A stretch of 64,000 nt of DNA from Salvia splendens (Eukaryota > Streptophyta > Magnoliopsida > Lamiales > Lamiaceae): assembly GCF_004379255.2 (NCBI RefSeq), contig NC_056038.1, forward strand, positions 26,524,061 to 26,588,060. Reading direction: 5' to 3'. Positions within the stretch are counted from its first letter, which is position 1; the number at the start of each line of letters is the position of its first letter. The notes below the pieces were generated by a model. It was not told the DNA's origin and did no database searches. It saw nothing but the letters and a program-made list of their open reading frames with translations. Shown here one piece after another: positions 10,144 through 20,305 of this stretch. The translations under genes were made by a program, and so were the position numbers.

Positions 10144-11364
10144 CTATGGTGTGTGTACACCTAGTCTGTGATCTAGAGGTTCAGGTTCTTTATGCATATG
10201 TGATGTGATGACAGGTGATATAAATGAATGAGTAGATCCTAGATCTATCAACGTATATATCATAGCATCAACTAAATAAAGTGTACCAGTAATGATCTCT
10301 GGTGCTCTAGATGTCTCCTCCTGTGTCATAGCAAACACACGAGCATGTCCCCGGGGTGTACATCCATGTGCCCCTGACTGTCCTCGCCCTCGACCCATAG
10401 GTGCACTCATAGCTTGTCCTCTTCCACGACCTCGATTAATGCTTGCACTCGATGCTGTGGGTCGCACATTCTGTACTATTGGTTCCGTCATTGCTCTTCC
10501 ACTTGATATCATATTAGACCGAAGTGGGCATTCCCTATAATAGTGTCCTTGTTGTCCGCAGTGAAAACAACCTCTTGTAATTGTTCGACATTCCCCTGTA
10601 TGTGGTCATCCACAGTGCACGCATAAAGGTCGTGCACGTGCTGTCATACCAGATCCTCGTCCCCACTCATAACTGAAAGGTGGTGCACGTCCGCCTCTTT
10701 GACCCAATGGACCTCCTCTACTGAAACTCGATGCCGAAGAAAAAGAACTAGGCCTTTTTGAAATGCTCGAGCCTTATTCACCCCTATACTCCAGTGGTCC
10801 CCTCTTTTGTCTTTGAATATACACATGTCTTTCTTTCACTAGTCTTTCTGCTCGTATAGCCGCTGCACGTAGATCATTATAAGTATGAAGGTCTGAAGGT
10901 GTGATTTTTCTTCTTATCTCTTATTTCAATCCTTCTTCAAAACGTCTGCACTTATCTTGTTCTGTAGGTAACAATGCCGATGCATAACGAGAAAGCTGAG
11001 TAAACTTCACTTCATAATCTGCAACTGACATAGATCATTGTTTAAGGGACAAAAACTCTATTTGTTTCTCATCACGATACACTGGTGGCATATACTTATC
11101 ACTGAACTCTCTGAAGAAGTCATCCCAACTGAGTACTGGAGGATGTAATATAGCTTGTGGGATAGTCTCCCACCAATAGTAAGCAACGCCTTGAAGAAGA
11201 GACATTGCATAATCAAAACGTTCTTCTGCAATACAACCCATCTGATTAAACAAACGCTCTGTCCTCTTCAACCATATCTCAGCCTCGGCAGGATCAGTAG
11301 TCCCAACAAAGTCAACGGCTCCCGTCTTTCGTAGTTCTTTAAAATTTCTACCCCTTGGTCTCAT
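10144..11364 (-). pseudogene. Chromovirus gag and protease, broken
   Basis: 11364-11035 encodes the capsid-type domain (AEIWLKRTERLFNQMGC, WWETIPQAI, FFREFSDKYMPP). A TGA follows SLKQ, and the frame resumes SMSVADYE. A Ser/Arg-rich part leads to CFHCGQQGHYRECP near 10560-10515, a zinc knuckle that binds RNA. An upstream knuckle has a TGA inside it (CG-stop-PHTGEC). The protease motif is altered: TLIDLGSTHSFIS has Leu where the family has Ser/Thr or Pro between Asp and Gly. A TAG follows VHTP at 10144. The stops are consistent with C-to-T decay in methylated DNA. Confidence 0.85.
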
Positions 11365-11610
11365 TTCTAGCCCCTATACTTCTTGTTCAACCCGCCTATG
11401 TATTGGCTGGCTACCCCCAGATGATGCAACAGGTGTATGAGATGCTTCTGCAGTTAATGAATTATGCGGGGCGGCTGACCCTTCTCTCCTTGATGACATA
11501 AGTTCAGGAATATCCATGTTCCTGATAATTCAAATGCAAATGCAACTTATACGCGATACGTATCATATGCAATGCATGGATGCAATGTCCCAGCGGGATC
11601 CTTATCCCTG

Positions 11611-11622
11611 TCTCTGATACCA
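11611..11622 (-). other. Primer-binding site of minus-strand chromovirus
   Basis: Reads TGGTATCAGAGA on the minus strand, 11 of 12 bases of the initiator tRNA-Met complement. It lies eight bases inside the LTR end (GAGGTGTGATA). Confidence 0.85.
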
Positions 11623-13835
11623 CCTAAACTATCACACCTCAACCCCTCTGACGTATACTCTTTTAATAAATAAATCCCTTATCATAAAAGCAATCAATAC
11701 ACGTGTCTAATTCCTAGAACACTCATATTATATAAGATCAAACCAACAGTTATTCGATACATATGTCAAAACATTCTACACAGTAGTGGAACCCTCCCAC
11801 CGCTCTATATACTATACATTTATCTACATGCAAAATGATGAGGAGGTGAAGGTTGCCAATATGCGTCAGCCGCCGAACATGATAACACATGGAGTTCCTA
11901 TGACCCACGTAAGTCAAAACTTTACTACTATCTTATTCCTGAAAAATTTAATAGTTTATATGAGCCACAACTTAGTATATATAAATTTCCACCTTTAATC
12001 TCACATGATACAAACATCAAGCATATTCTTTTATCAATATATATATAATCAGAAACAATATATAACATAATTTAAAAACAAACCATTTCATATTCATATG
12101 CATATGCCACTCTATTCAGTTTATTATTCTGTAACAGTCAAGACTGGTATCTGCCCGGGATTTCCAATATGATTGACCCGTAGGTCCTATTATGATTTTA
12201 CCTGAAGGTCCCACTGTGATTTGACCCGAAGGTCATAATATGTTTGACCCGAAGGTCCCAATATGATCGACCCGAAGGTCCCAATATGTTTGACCCGAAG
12301 GTCCCAATATGATCCACTGTGATTTCAGATCCAGGGCAAAACTGTCACAGATCGTCTTTAATCCAATGATTCACATAATCGGTATCATAAACATGTCCTT
12401 TGCACTAATAACATATCCATATCATATTCCATCAAATTATCCAATATATCTAAACAAACATGTCCATTTCTGCAATCAAATATTCATATCATATTCGACC
12501 ATCAAAATCAAATAATTCATAATCATATCAATTTCACACCATATAATCCAATAATTAACTCCAATTCAACATATAACAATCAACCACATAACACATGTAA
12601 AACTAAAAAGTGTGATTTATACACACCTGATAATGATGGGTAAACTTATTGAGCTCCTGATTTTGACTCTTGATTTATAACTCTCGATCCTATAAATGAT
12701 TAAATAGAGTATATAATTTAATTGGGAATGAAAAATAACTACATAATTTACATCCACCTATAATCAAAATATACCATCATATATAATTAGAATAAAACGT
12801 GCAATTTTAATTAAGTGCGCTTAAAAAACTTATAGTCTACTTACCAAAACTTTTCTCTCAACTTTTGTTTTCCCCTAAACTCTCTCAAACTCTCTGTTTT
12901 TATTTTTATTCAAAAGATATATTTGTACACAAATATGTACGTCGGCCACTTTGCTTACTCATACCAATTAACATTGAAAGTTATAAATGCAAGTGTCATG
13001 CCCTTAGTTAAAAATGCAACACGTCAAGTACACAAATATATCATGCATACTATATACTAACAACACGTACACTACACAATTAAATTTGTTTAATATATGG
13101 AACTCTAATCTATCCTAATATATATATATATATATATATATATAGTAGTGTTAATCTCCTTTTCCTCCTTTAGATTTAAGTTCCTTCTTAATTGGAACCG
13201 TTAGATTTGAGAGATGGACGATCCGGATGAGAAGCTTACTAATGATCCCGTCCTTGCATTAATAGGGCCCTTTTGTGCATTATATGGGTAAATTAGTAAA
13301 TGTACAGTACCAAAATCGCCCAAAAACGGAATGTGCGAAATTTAAGAGAGATTTTGCTATCACCTTCCATCTACTCCCTCAATTCATCACTGCAAATTGT
13401 CTCCCCACATTCCCACCACTCTCTAAACCCTAGCCGCCATTTGAAGCAACCGGAAATCTACAGAGATACCGCGATTTTTGGAAGGTTTGCCGTCCAAACA
13501 TTATTCTCGTAGTGCGCGACCATCTTGTTGAAGGCGACGAAAAGGTAGGGTTTCAAAAAGGTTAATTTTTCTGTAATACTCACCGTGAATCGGCAATGTC
13601 CGCAGCAACCTCCCCACCTTCTCGTCGATTCAATAATTTATCCCCAAAAAAGTCTCTGTTTTCAAACTCACCTTGGTCTCGATTTGCTGATATTATAATT
13701 TCGTTTTCCTTTTTTGTTAGGGTTTGGCCTATTATTGGGTGTGGAATTATTTTCTGGTTTACCATGCTTTAGTTGCAGATTTTGTCGACGAAATCTTAGC
13801 GGGTTTTGATATTTGTTTCGTCTCGCAGATACATT

Positions 13836-13989
13836 ATGATGAAGAGAGGCCGACCTTCAAGATCTCAACCAACGCTGGCTGAAGGTGAGGGATCTATTTC
13901 ATTTGCATGTAGAATTCCTGGTGTTGATGTACATCATTTAGTATTCCTTGGTGCATTCGTCGACGGTTTTTTTGTAAATGGGGGGTAGG
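13836..13989 (+). pseudogene. Exon-like ORF in E1 (possible AT-hook start)
   Basis: ATG at 13836 starts MMKRGRPSRSQPTLAEGEG. KRGRP is an AT-hook-like DNA-binding core. A possible splice acceptor (GTCTCGCAG, ending 13828) precedes it and a possible donor (GAAG|GTGAGG) lies within it near 13884. The rest of the frame has no coding look. It may be the first coding exon of a lost transposase gene, which is inference only. Confidence 0.3.
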
Positions 13990-14039
13990 TGAATGTAATT
14001 TTCTGTTGTGCATTACTTGATTGATTGGGTACATTATTA

Positions 14040-15330
14040 GTCACTGTTTACACATTATTCGTCAAGTATTATCTATTATTTGACTGATTGTGTATACGGG
14101 TGATTGGGTGAATGCAATATTCCTATGCGCATTATTTGATTGATTCAATACATTATTCAACTATTAGTATTCATTATTTATCAATTAATATGTATTATTT
14201 GACTGCTTGTGTACATGGGTGAATGGGTGAATGCAATATTTCTGTGTGCACTATTTTATTGAATCTGTACATTATTTAGCTAGTAATTTACATTATTTGT
14301 CAAGTATTGAGCATTATGTGATTGCTTGTGTACATGAGTGAATAGGTGAATGAATGCATTATTCCTGTGTGCATTTTTTGATTGAATCTGTACATTATGT
14401 AGCTAGAAGTTTACATTATTTATCAAGTATTAAACATTATTTGACTGCTTGTGTACTTGGGTGAATGGCTAAATGCAATATTCTTGTGTGCATTATTTTA
14501 TTGAATCTGTACATTATTTAACTAATAGTTTATATTATTTATCAAGTATTGGGTATTATGTGACTGCTTGTGTACATGGGTGAATAGGTGAATGTCATAT
14601 TCCTTTGTTCATTATTTGAATGCCTTTGTACATTATTATCTATTTTTATACATTATTTCTCAAGTATTATGCATTATTTGACTACTTGTGTATATGAATC
14701 TAGTTGGTGCTATGTAATATTCCGTTGTGCTTTATCTGATTGTTTCTGTACATTATTTAGCAAGTATTATACATTATTTATCAAGTATTATACATTCAAT
14801 ATTCTTGTGTGCATTATTTTATTGAATCTGTACATTTTAGCTAATAGTTTACATTATTTATCAAGTATTGGGTATTATGTGATTGTTTGTGTACATGAGT
14901 GAATAGGTGAATGCATTATTCATGTGTGCGTTTTTTTATTGAATCTGTACTTTATGTAGCTAGAAGTTTATATTATTTATCAAGTATTAGACATTATTTG
15001 ACTGCTTGTGTACTTGGGTGAATGGCTGAATGCAATATTCTTGTGTGCATTATTTGATTGTATCAGTACATTATTTAGCTAATAGTTTACATTATTTATC
15101 ATGTATTGGGTATTATATGACTGCTTGTGTACATGGGTGAATAGGTGAATGTCATATTCCTTTGTGCATTATTTGAATGACTTTGTACATTATTTATCTA
15201 TTTTTATACATTATTTCTAAAGTATTATGCATTATTTGACTGCTTGTGTATATGAATCTAGTTGGTGCAATGTAATATTCTGTTGTGCATTATTTGATTG
15301 CTTCTGTACATTATTTAGTAAGTATTATAC
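14040..15330. repeat. 120-bp minisatellite in E1
   Basis: About ten degenerate units of 118-123 bp, recognised by GCTTGTGTACATGGGTGAAT (near 14205, 14446, 14564, 14884, 15005, 15122, 15241). Each carries several (G/T)(C/A)CATTATT words. Neighbouring units form larger blocks that repeat again about 558 bp apart. Frames over it are Tyr/Cys-rich artefacts. Confidence 0.85.
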
Positions 15331-15369
15331 ATCGACCATCAAGTATTATACATTCAATCATGTTCTGAT

Positions 15370-15611
15370 GTTGTATGTTGGACAACAGTCAAGCAGCTTA
15401 GATTGGACATCGACGAAGCGGTCGATGATGTAATTCCAGTTAGAATTGCCCAGAAATTCCGGGAGAGATTAGCAGAGGCAAGGACAAGTACAGCTGAGGA
15501 AGAGCCTGAGCATAGGAAACCAAGGGGGAGGAAGGTCGACCATCTATACTGCCTCAGATATGGCCACTGGTGGGGAAGTGCTGAGCAAACTAAATTATTG
15601 TATACAATCAT
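15370..15611 (+). pseudogene. Exon-like fragment in E1 of unknown identity
   Basis: An open stretch with plant-like codon use between two repeat fields. It encodes LRLDIDEAVDDVIP, then AQKFRERLAEAR and an acidic part followed by HRKPRGRKVDH, a second AT-hook-like core. I do not recognise the family. It shares AT-hook character with the frame at 13836, so the two could be exons of one gene of the element. Confidence 0.35.
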
Positions 15612-15714
15612 AACAAAAACATATCAGGAAAAATTATACATTACAGTACATACATTGTACATCACTGATTAGATAGATTACATTTTACAGTATTATTTGT
15701 ACATTACATTTATC

Positions 15715-16340
15715 GATTAATACTACCCCATAGTGGAGATGATAAATAAACCCCAGAGGAAGGACTGATACTTGTGGACTTTAGTTACGGTTGTGTTGCT
15801 TAAACCATACTACACACCCTAGCCCCAAGGATTGCTAAACCCTTGGGGAATAATTGAAACGTGCCCCAAACAAGCAACCAGTGCCAATCTTAAACTATTC
15901 ATGAAATTGTATAACATAAACAAGCAAAACGGTTCAGAAAACATATACATTGCAGTTCACAAATCGTCCATTATATAGTCAATAACATGCATTACCTAGT
16001 GCAATTTGGTGCATTATGTGTATCGGCTTAAACTACTACCTTAGCGACGCTGATAACTAAACCATAGAAGAAGGACTGATACTCGTGTACTTTAGTTACG
16101 GTTGCGTTGCTTGAACCATACTACACCCTAGCCCCAAGGATTGCTAAACCCTTGGGGAATGAGTGAAACGTGCCCCAAACAAGCAAACAGTGCCAATCTT
16201 AAACTATTCGTGAAATTGTATAACATACACAAACAAAACGGCTCAGAACACTTATACATTACAGTTCACACATCGTGCATTATATAACCAATAACATGCA
16301 TTACGTAGTACAATTTGGTGCATTATATGTATCAGCTTCC
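15715..16340. repeat. Direct repeat, two units of about 311 bp
   Basis: Unit 1 near 15715-16025 and unit 2 near 16026-16340 share long identical runs such as GGAAGGACTGATACT, CCCCAAGGATTGCTAAACCC and CGTGCCCCAAACAAGCAA. No ORF. Confidence 0.85.
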
Positions 16341-17055
16341 TCTATGGTGCACTAAATAATTTAAGCCAATAATACGGTTTCATTGCAGTGTGGAATAGGG
16401 AGAGAGAAAAAGTTCAGCGACGGAGTAGGAGAGAAACACGTTTAGTGGGTGTGATTTTAGAAGATAACCGCCAAGATCTTCAAAGGAGAAAATCATGGAA
16501 GTTACCATAACAGACAATTTAGTGATTCCCTTTTTTATCCTTTTCAGTTTTTTAGTGTATTTAATTTAATTGTAAAAGCCAATAATTTAGGCCCTAGGAT
16601 CTTGGAAATAAACGGCTGAGATGAAGAAGGAGATTTGAGAAAATGTAGAAAAAGGATATGAATATATCCCTATAGAGTAGTGATCAAGGTATAACTATGG
16701 TGGATTCATGCGATTTATGCTATTCAAATTAAGATTACTATGAAATTGATCATTTTCACTGTTCGTAGAATCGAACATTTTGATCGCACCTCATTAATGG
16801 CGATTCTAGTTTGTGATAGATGGGTATAATTTCATTGGAAGATTATTGTAAACTGTGAGTATGAACTATTTTGGTATTGTTTGATCTACGCAGCTGGAAA
16901 TTGTATGTTGTGATTGGAAATACAAGTAGGAATTTGTGTGCGTGTGAATTGTATTATATCCATCATTTCCGAATTTGTTGGCATTGTTGTTTGTGTGCAC
17001 GATCGAATGATTTCCAACACAATCTTTGACATATGGAAGCTTCAGTCTATCCTGG

Positions 17056-17915
17056 AACACATCACTATTAGCATGATTTTACTTCACTGTTGTTAACAAA
17101 ATACATCACTATCAGCATGATTTTACTTTACTCTTGTTTACAAAACACATCACTCTTATTCTGATTTTACTTCACTCTTGTTTACAAAACACTTCACTCT
17201 TAGCATGATTTTACTTCACTCTTGTTTACAAAACACATCATTCTTTTACTTCACTCTTGTTTACAAAACACATCACTCTTATTGTGATTTTACTTCACTC
17301 TTGTTTACAAAACACATCACTCTTATTATGATTTTACTTCACTCTTGTTTACAAAACACATCACTCTTATTGTGATTTTACTCCACTCTTGTTTACAAAA
17401 CACATCACTCTTATTCTGATTTTACTTTACTCTTGTTTACAAAACACATCACTCCTATTCTGATTTTACTTCACTCTTGTTTACAAAATACATCACTCTT
17501 ATTCTGATTTTACTTCACTCTTGTTTACAAAACACATCACTCTTATTCTGATTTTACTTCACTCTTGTTTACAAAACACATCACTCTTATTCTCAAAACA
17601 CATCACTCTTATTCTAATTTTACTTCACTCTTGTTTACAAAACACATCACTCTTAGCATGATTTTACTCCACTCTAGTTTACAAAACACATCACTCTTAG
17701 CATGATTTTACTTTACTCTTGTTTACAAAACACATCACTCTTAGCATTATCTTACTTCACTCTTGTTTACAAAACACATCACTCTTAGCATGATTTTACT
17801 TCACTCTTGTTTACAAAACATCACTCTTATTATGATTTTACTTCACTCTTGTTTACAAAACACATCACTCGTATTATGATTTTACTTCATTCTTGTTTAC
17901 AAAACACATCACGAT
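17056..17915. repeat. 44-bp minisatellite
   Basis: About 19 units of 44 bp with the core TTTTACTTCACTCTTGTTTA followed by CAAAACACATCACTC; for example the units starting 17281 and 17325. A few units are shortened. It is not a CRISPR array: the units are contiguous without unique spacers. Confidence 0.95.
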
Positions 17916-18199
17916 TGTAATCAAGTATTCTAAGGTGAAAATTGAAGTAAAATATGTACAGTATATTGTTTACATATAGTATAAGGGAGTATCATTTTTT
18001 TAAAACCAACGACATTGTTTTAATTATTCAACTTTAATCACGTATGTTATGCGATTGTGTTTGTATTGGCTGATTAAATAGATTATCAAAGTAGTGATCA
18101 AATCTATAAAGTAAAGAGCGAAAATATATAAGAAGAGAGTGCAGAATTCAATCACAATAAAACAGTAAAATCAAGTTCCCTATTCATACACACATGCTC

Positions 18200-18273
18200 C
18201 TAAGTTTCGACTTCAATCATCTGGCTCAGCTTCTCGTTCTCTTCCTTTAGCCTGTCAATGTCATCCTCTCAGG
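18200..18273 (-). pseudogene. Captured coiled-coil protein end
   Basis: Minus-strand frame DDIDRLKEENEKLSQMIEVE followed by T and a TAG stop at 18202-18200. It is heptad-like (L, L, I spacing) and looks like the C-terminal end of a coiled-coil or leucine-zipper protein. I cannot name the source gene. It directly follows the MAP kinase kinase fragment, so two fragments were joined. Confidence 0.4.
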
Positions 18274-18299
18274 CAACCACTCTGCTTGCTTGCTTTCGT

Positions 18300-18519
18300 C
18301 ATCGTGATGTGGAGGACCTTGTACACGGTGCCGCCGGCGCCGTTCCCGATGCGGCTCACACGCTCCAGCTCCGAATGCTCTAATTGGAGATTGGACGAGC
18401 TCGGCGGTAGAGGGAGGGGGGACGGCCAGGGAAGTGTCTCGCTGTGACATCGGCAAGGTTAGGTCAGGGCGGCGCCGTTGCCAGATAGGCTGATTCGGCG
18501 GTGGCTGCAGAGGCCTCAT
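18300..18519 (-). pseudogene. Captured MAP kinase kinase (MKK4/5-type) N-terminal fragment
   Basis: The minus strand from the ATG at 18519 encodes MRPLQPPP, then RRRPDLTLP and QRDTSLAVP, the signature N-terminus of plant MKK4/MKK5, including the basic docking motif for MAP kinases. The Ser-rich linker is shortened and the frame then shifts. In the next frame ELERVSRIGNGAGGTVYKVL gives the glycine-rich ATP-binding loop. After VLH the match ends, so about 80% of the kinase is missing. The upstream minus-strand bases may include the source gene's 5'UTR. It cannot encode an active kinase. Confidence 0.9.
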
Positions 18520-18842
18520 GGTTGAGTAATGACAAACTGAGTAGAAATTGATTGAAATTAAGAATTAATCATAGGATTATTCAATAGAGAGAGGCTAGTA
18601 ATAGTATAGTATTGGTGTGAAAAGAAGACGAGTCCATGGATATTCAGCAATGGAGGGAGAATGCCGGCAATGACCATTATACCCCCGCTTGGTTATTGTG
18701 GAGTAAATTTGTGTGAGAGAGAACTAATTTCTCCTTTAAATTCTAAAGTTACATGTATTAATACTCGCCCTTGATTTTCTTAATTTTGTGGCTGTGATTT
18801 GTTCTCTAGTTATGTCATTAGTGGGCACTTGCCCTAAATCAC

Positions 18843-18845
<3 letters not shown>

Positions 18846-18876
<31 letters not shown>
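18846..18876. repeat. (TA)n microsatellite
   Basis: About 31 bases of TA between E3 and E2. A further run lies at 19196-19225 and a shorter one at 19233-19249, all inside the chromovirus LTR. Confidence 0.95.
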
Positions 18877-18878
<2 letters not shown>

Positions 18879-19192
18879 GAGCGTTATTCTCCTATTCATC
18901 CCTTAGATACTTTATTCTTCTTAATATGGGCCGTTAGATCTCATTCATCAACGGTCTAGATGATCTGCATTATTACACTATAATGGTGCATTATTAGTCG
19001 GTGTGCATTATTCAACTGAAAATCTGCATTATTACGCTATAATGGTGCATTATTAGTCGGTGTGCATTATTCAACTAAAAATCTGCATTATTAAATGACA
19101 CGTGACATCAATCTAACCGTCGGATGAAAAAATCGTGGGGCTGAGATCAAGAAGGAAAAAGGAGGAAATATGCAAAAAGGAAATGAATACAT

Positions 19193-19194
<2 letters not shown>
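18877..19194. mobile_element. Short element E2, MITE-size relative of E1
   Basis: The left end (GGGAGCGTTATTCTCCT... GGGCCGTTAGATCT) and right end (GCTGAGATCAAGAAGGA... GAATACATCCCTATA) match the ends of E1. It has a short internal duplication (GCATTATTAGTCGGTGTGCA twice, 60 bp apart) and shares the CATTATT words of the E1 minisatellite. It lies between TA repeats. No ORF. Confidence 0.7.
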
Positions 19195-19227
<33 letters not shown>

Positions 19228-19984
19228 ATTGTGTATATATATATATATACTAATTTATATTATACAATACACTACACAATTATTTTAACAATTTCCATAA
19301 ATCAAAACTATCCATATATTCGACTATATTGAGTCGTCATAACAATAAATATATTCTCTATGACACACTTAATATCTTTGTAGTAAAAATCACAATTCAA
19401 TATGCAATGAAAATATAATATGATAATATGCAAAATAATGCATGTTTCGGGTTAGGGACGTCACAACTGCTACTGAGGAGAGGTGGCAAAAGATGATGAA
19501 TGATATGCTGTGAAAGTTGTGAGAGGCCACTGCGGTGTACAAGGGGCTACTGGAGCTCCAAACTATAAAGATGACAAAGGCCCTCTCCCACATGGAGAAG
19601 ATGGTTGCCATAGCCGAAAAGAACTCCCAGCTAGCTCTCCAAACTGCAACCTCCTCATCCATGGAAAGCCAACCTCAGAAAGCTACCCCGGAGACCACCT
19701 CTTTCAAACCAACCAGAAAGAGAAAGGATGTTATCACCACCACCACCAGCTAGCAGACAGAGAGGGAGTCAGCAGAGCCAGCACAATCGGCTCTGAAGAA
19801 GGTCAAACTGGAGAGCACCACACAGTTGACCAAGAAGTCTGTCTCCCAAGAAAGCCAAAAATGGATTTAAACCCCCAAGTTACCAAGTAAATTTTAAGTT
19901 TCATGTTCTCTTTTATTAATTACATGTGGAAATTCTGGCGTATGCTTGTGTGTTTCCTATATGTTTTTTTTATCATGGGTGTTC

Positions 19985-20305
19985 TTCTCTCACTTAGCCC
20001 ACTTCTTGGTCTAAGTGTGAGAAGTTTTTATATGTACAACATGTATTTTACTTGGCTGTTTTGTTTAGTGATTATTCTCCCACTTAGCTCAATGCTTGGT
20101 CTAAGTGTGAGAAGTTTTTCTGTGCATAATGTGCTTGTTTTTCTTTACCTGTAATTGTTGGAGATTATTCTTCCACTTTTTCCAAAGCTTGGTCTAAGTG
20201 TGAGAAGTTGTTTGTACATATGCCTTTATGTGTCTATCATTGTGTTCATGTTTCGCCTTCTTCCACTTAGCCCAGTGTCTGGTCTAAGTGTGAGAATTAT
20301 GTGTT
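19985..20305. repeat. TAAGTGTGAGAAG minisatellite
   Basis: Four units as at 6663-6971, in the second copy of the same element region. Confidence 0.85.

Larger units (their letters stand above)
13145..16670. mobile_element. Unclassified large transposon E1
   Basis: Inserted in TA repeat. The left end (GTAGTGTTAATCTCCTTTT... CCGTTAGAT) and right end (GATGAAGAAGGAGA... GGATATGAATATATCCCTATA) match, respectively, the left and right ends of the small element at 18877-19194, which defines one family with a long and a short member. The ends are only weak inverted repeats of each other. The interior has a 5'UTR-like stretch with AAACCCTAGCCGCC near 13425, two short exon-like frames, a 120-bp minisatellite and a 311-bp direct repeat. 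No transposase is recognisable; a Mutator-like origin is possible but unproven. Confidence 0.55.
16675..18845. mobile_element. Pack-type transposon E3 with captured gene fragments
   Basis: The left end GAGTAGTGATCAAGG and the inverted right end GTAGTGATTTAGGGCAAG are related, and both abut TATA. Between them lie a 44-bp minisatellite and, on the minus strand, a MAP kinase kinase fragment and a coiled-coil fragment. No transposase is seen, so it is non-autonomous. A Mutator-like (Pack-MULE) nature fits gene capture but the TA-rich flanks hide the target-site duplication. Confidence 0.5.
7098..19465 (-). mobile_element. Ty3/gypsy chromovirus, 3' end replaced, LTR interrupted
   Basis: Minus-strand order from the right: 5' LTR (19465 to 11630, interrupted by 13145-19194), primer-binding site (11622-11611), gag, protease, reverse transcriptase, RNase H, integrase, and the linker before a chromodomain, where the element stops abruptly at 7098. 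The chromodomain, polypurine tract and an adjacent 3' LTR are missing. Instead a copy of the element's own right flank (6126-7097) and an LTR (3788-6125) follow. The gene order and the IHNVFHVSMLRRY linker place it with chromoviruses; the Tekay lineage is the best guess. Confidence 0.85.
11630..19465 (-). mobile_element. 5' LTR of chromovirus, interrupted by nested elements
   Basis: 11630-13118 matches 3788-5200 and 19240-19465 matches 5900-6125, so this is one LTR of about 1.8 kb. Its TA repeat has been invaded by about 6 kb of other elements (13145-19194). It begins TGTGACGTCCC on the minus strand at 19465. It has more 24-bp repeat units than the other LTR. Confidence 0.85.

Noticed and set aside
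13300..13512. ORF in the leader of E1
   Set aside because: It overlaps a 5'UTR-like stretch (AAACCCTAGCCGCC) and shows no protein motif.
17056..17915. CRISPR-like array
   Set aside because: The 44-bp units are contiguous with no unique spacers, and the DNA is plant nuclear.
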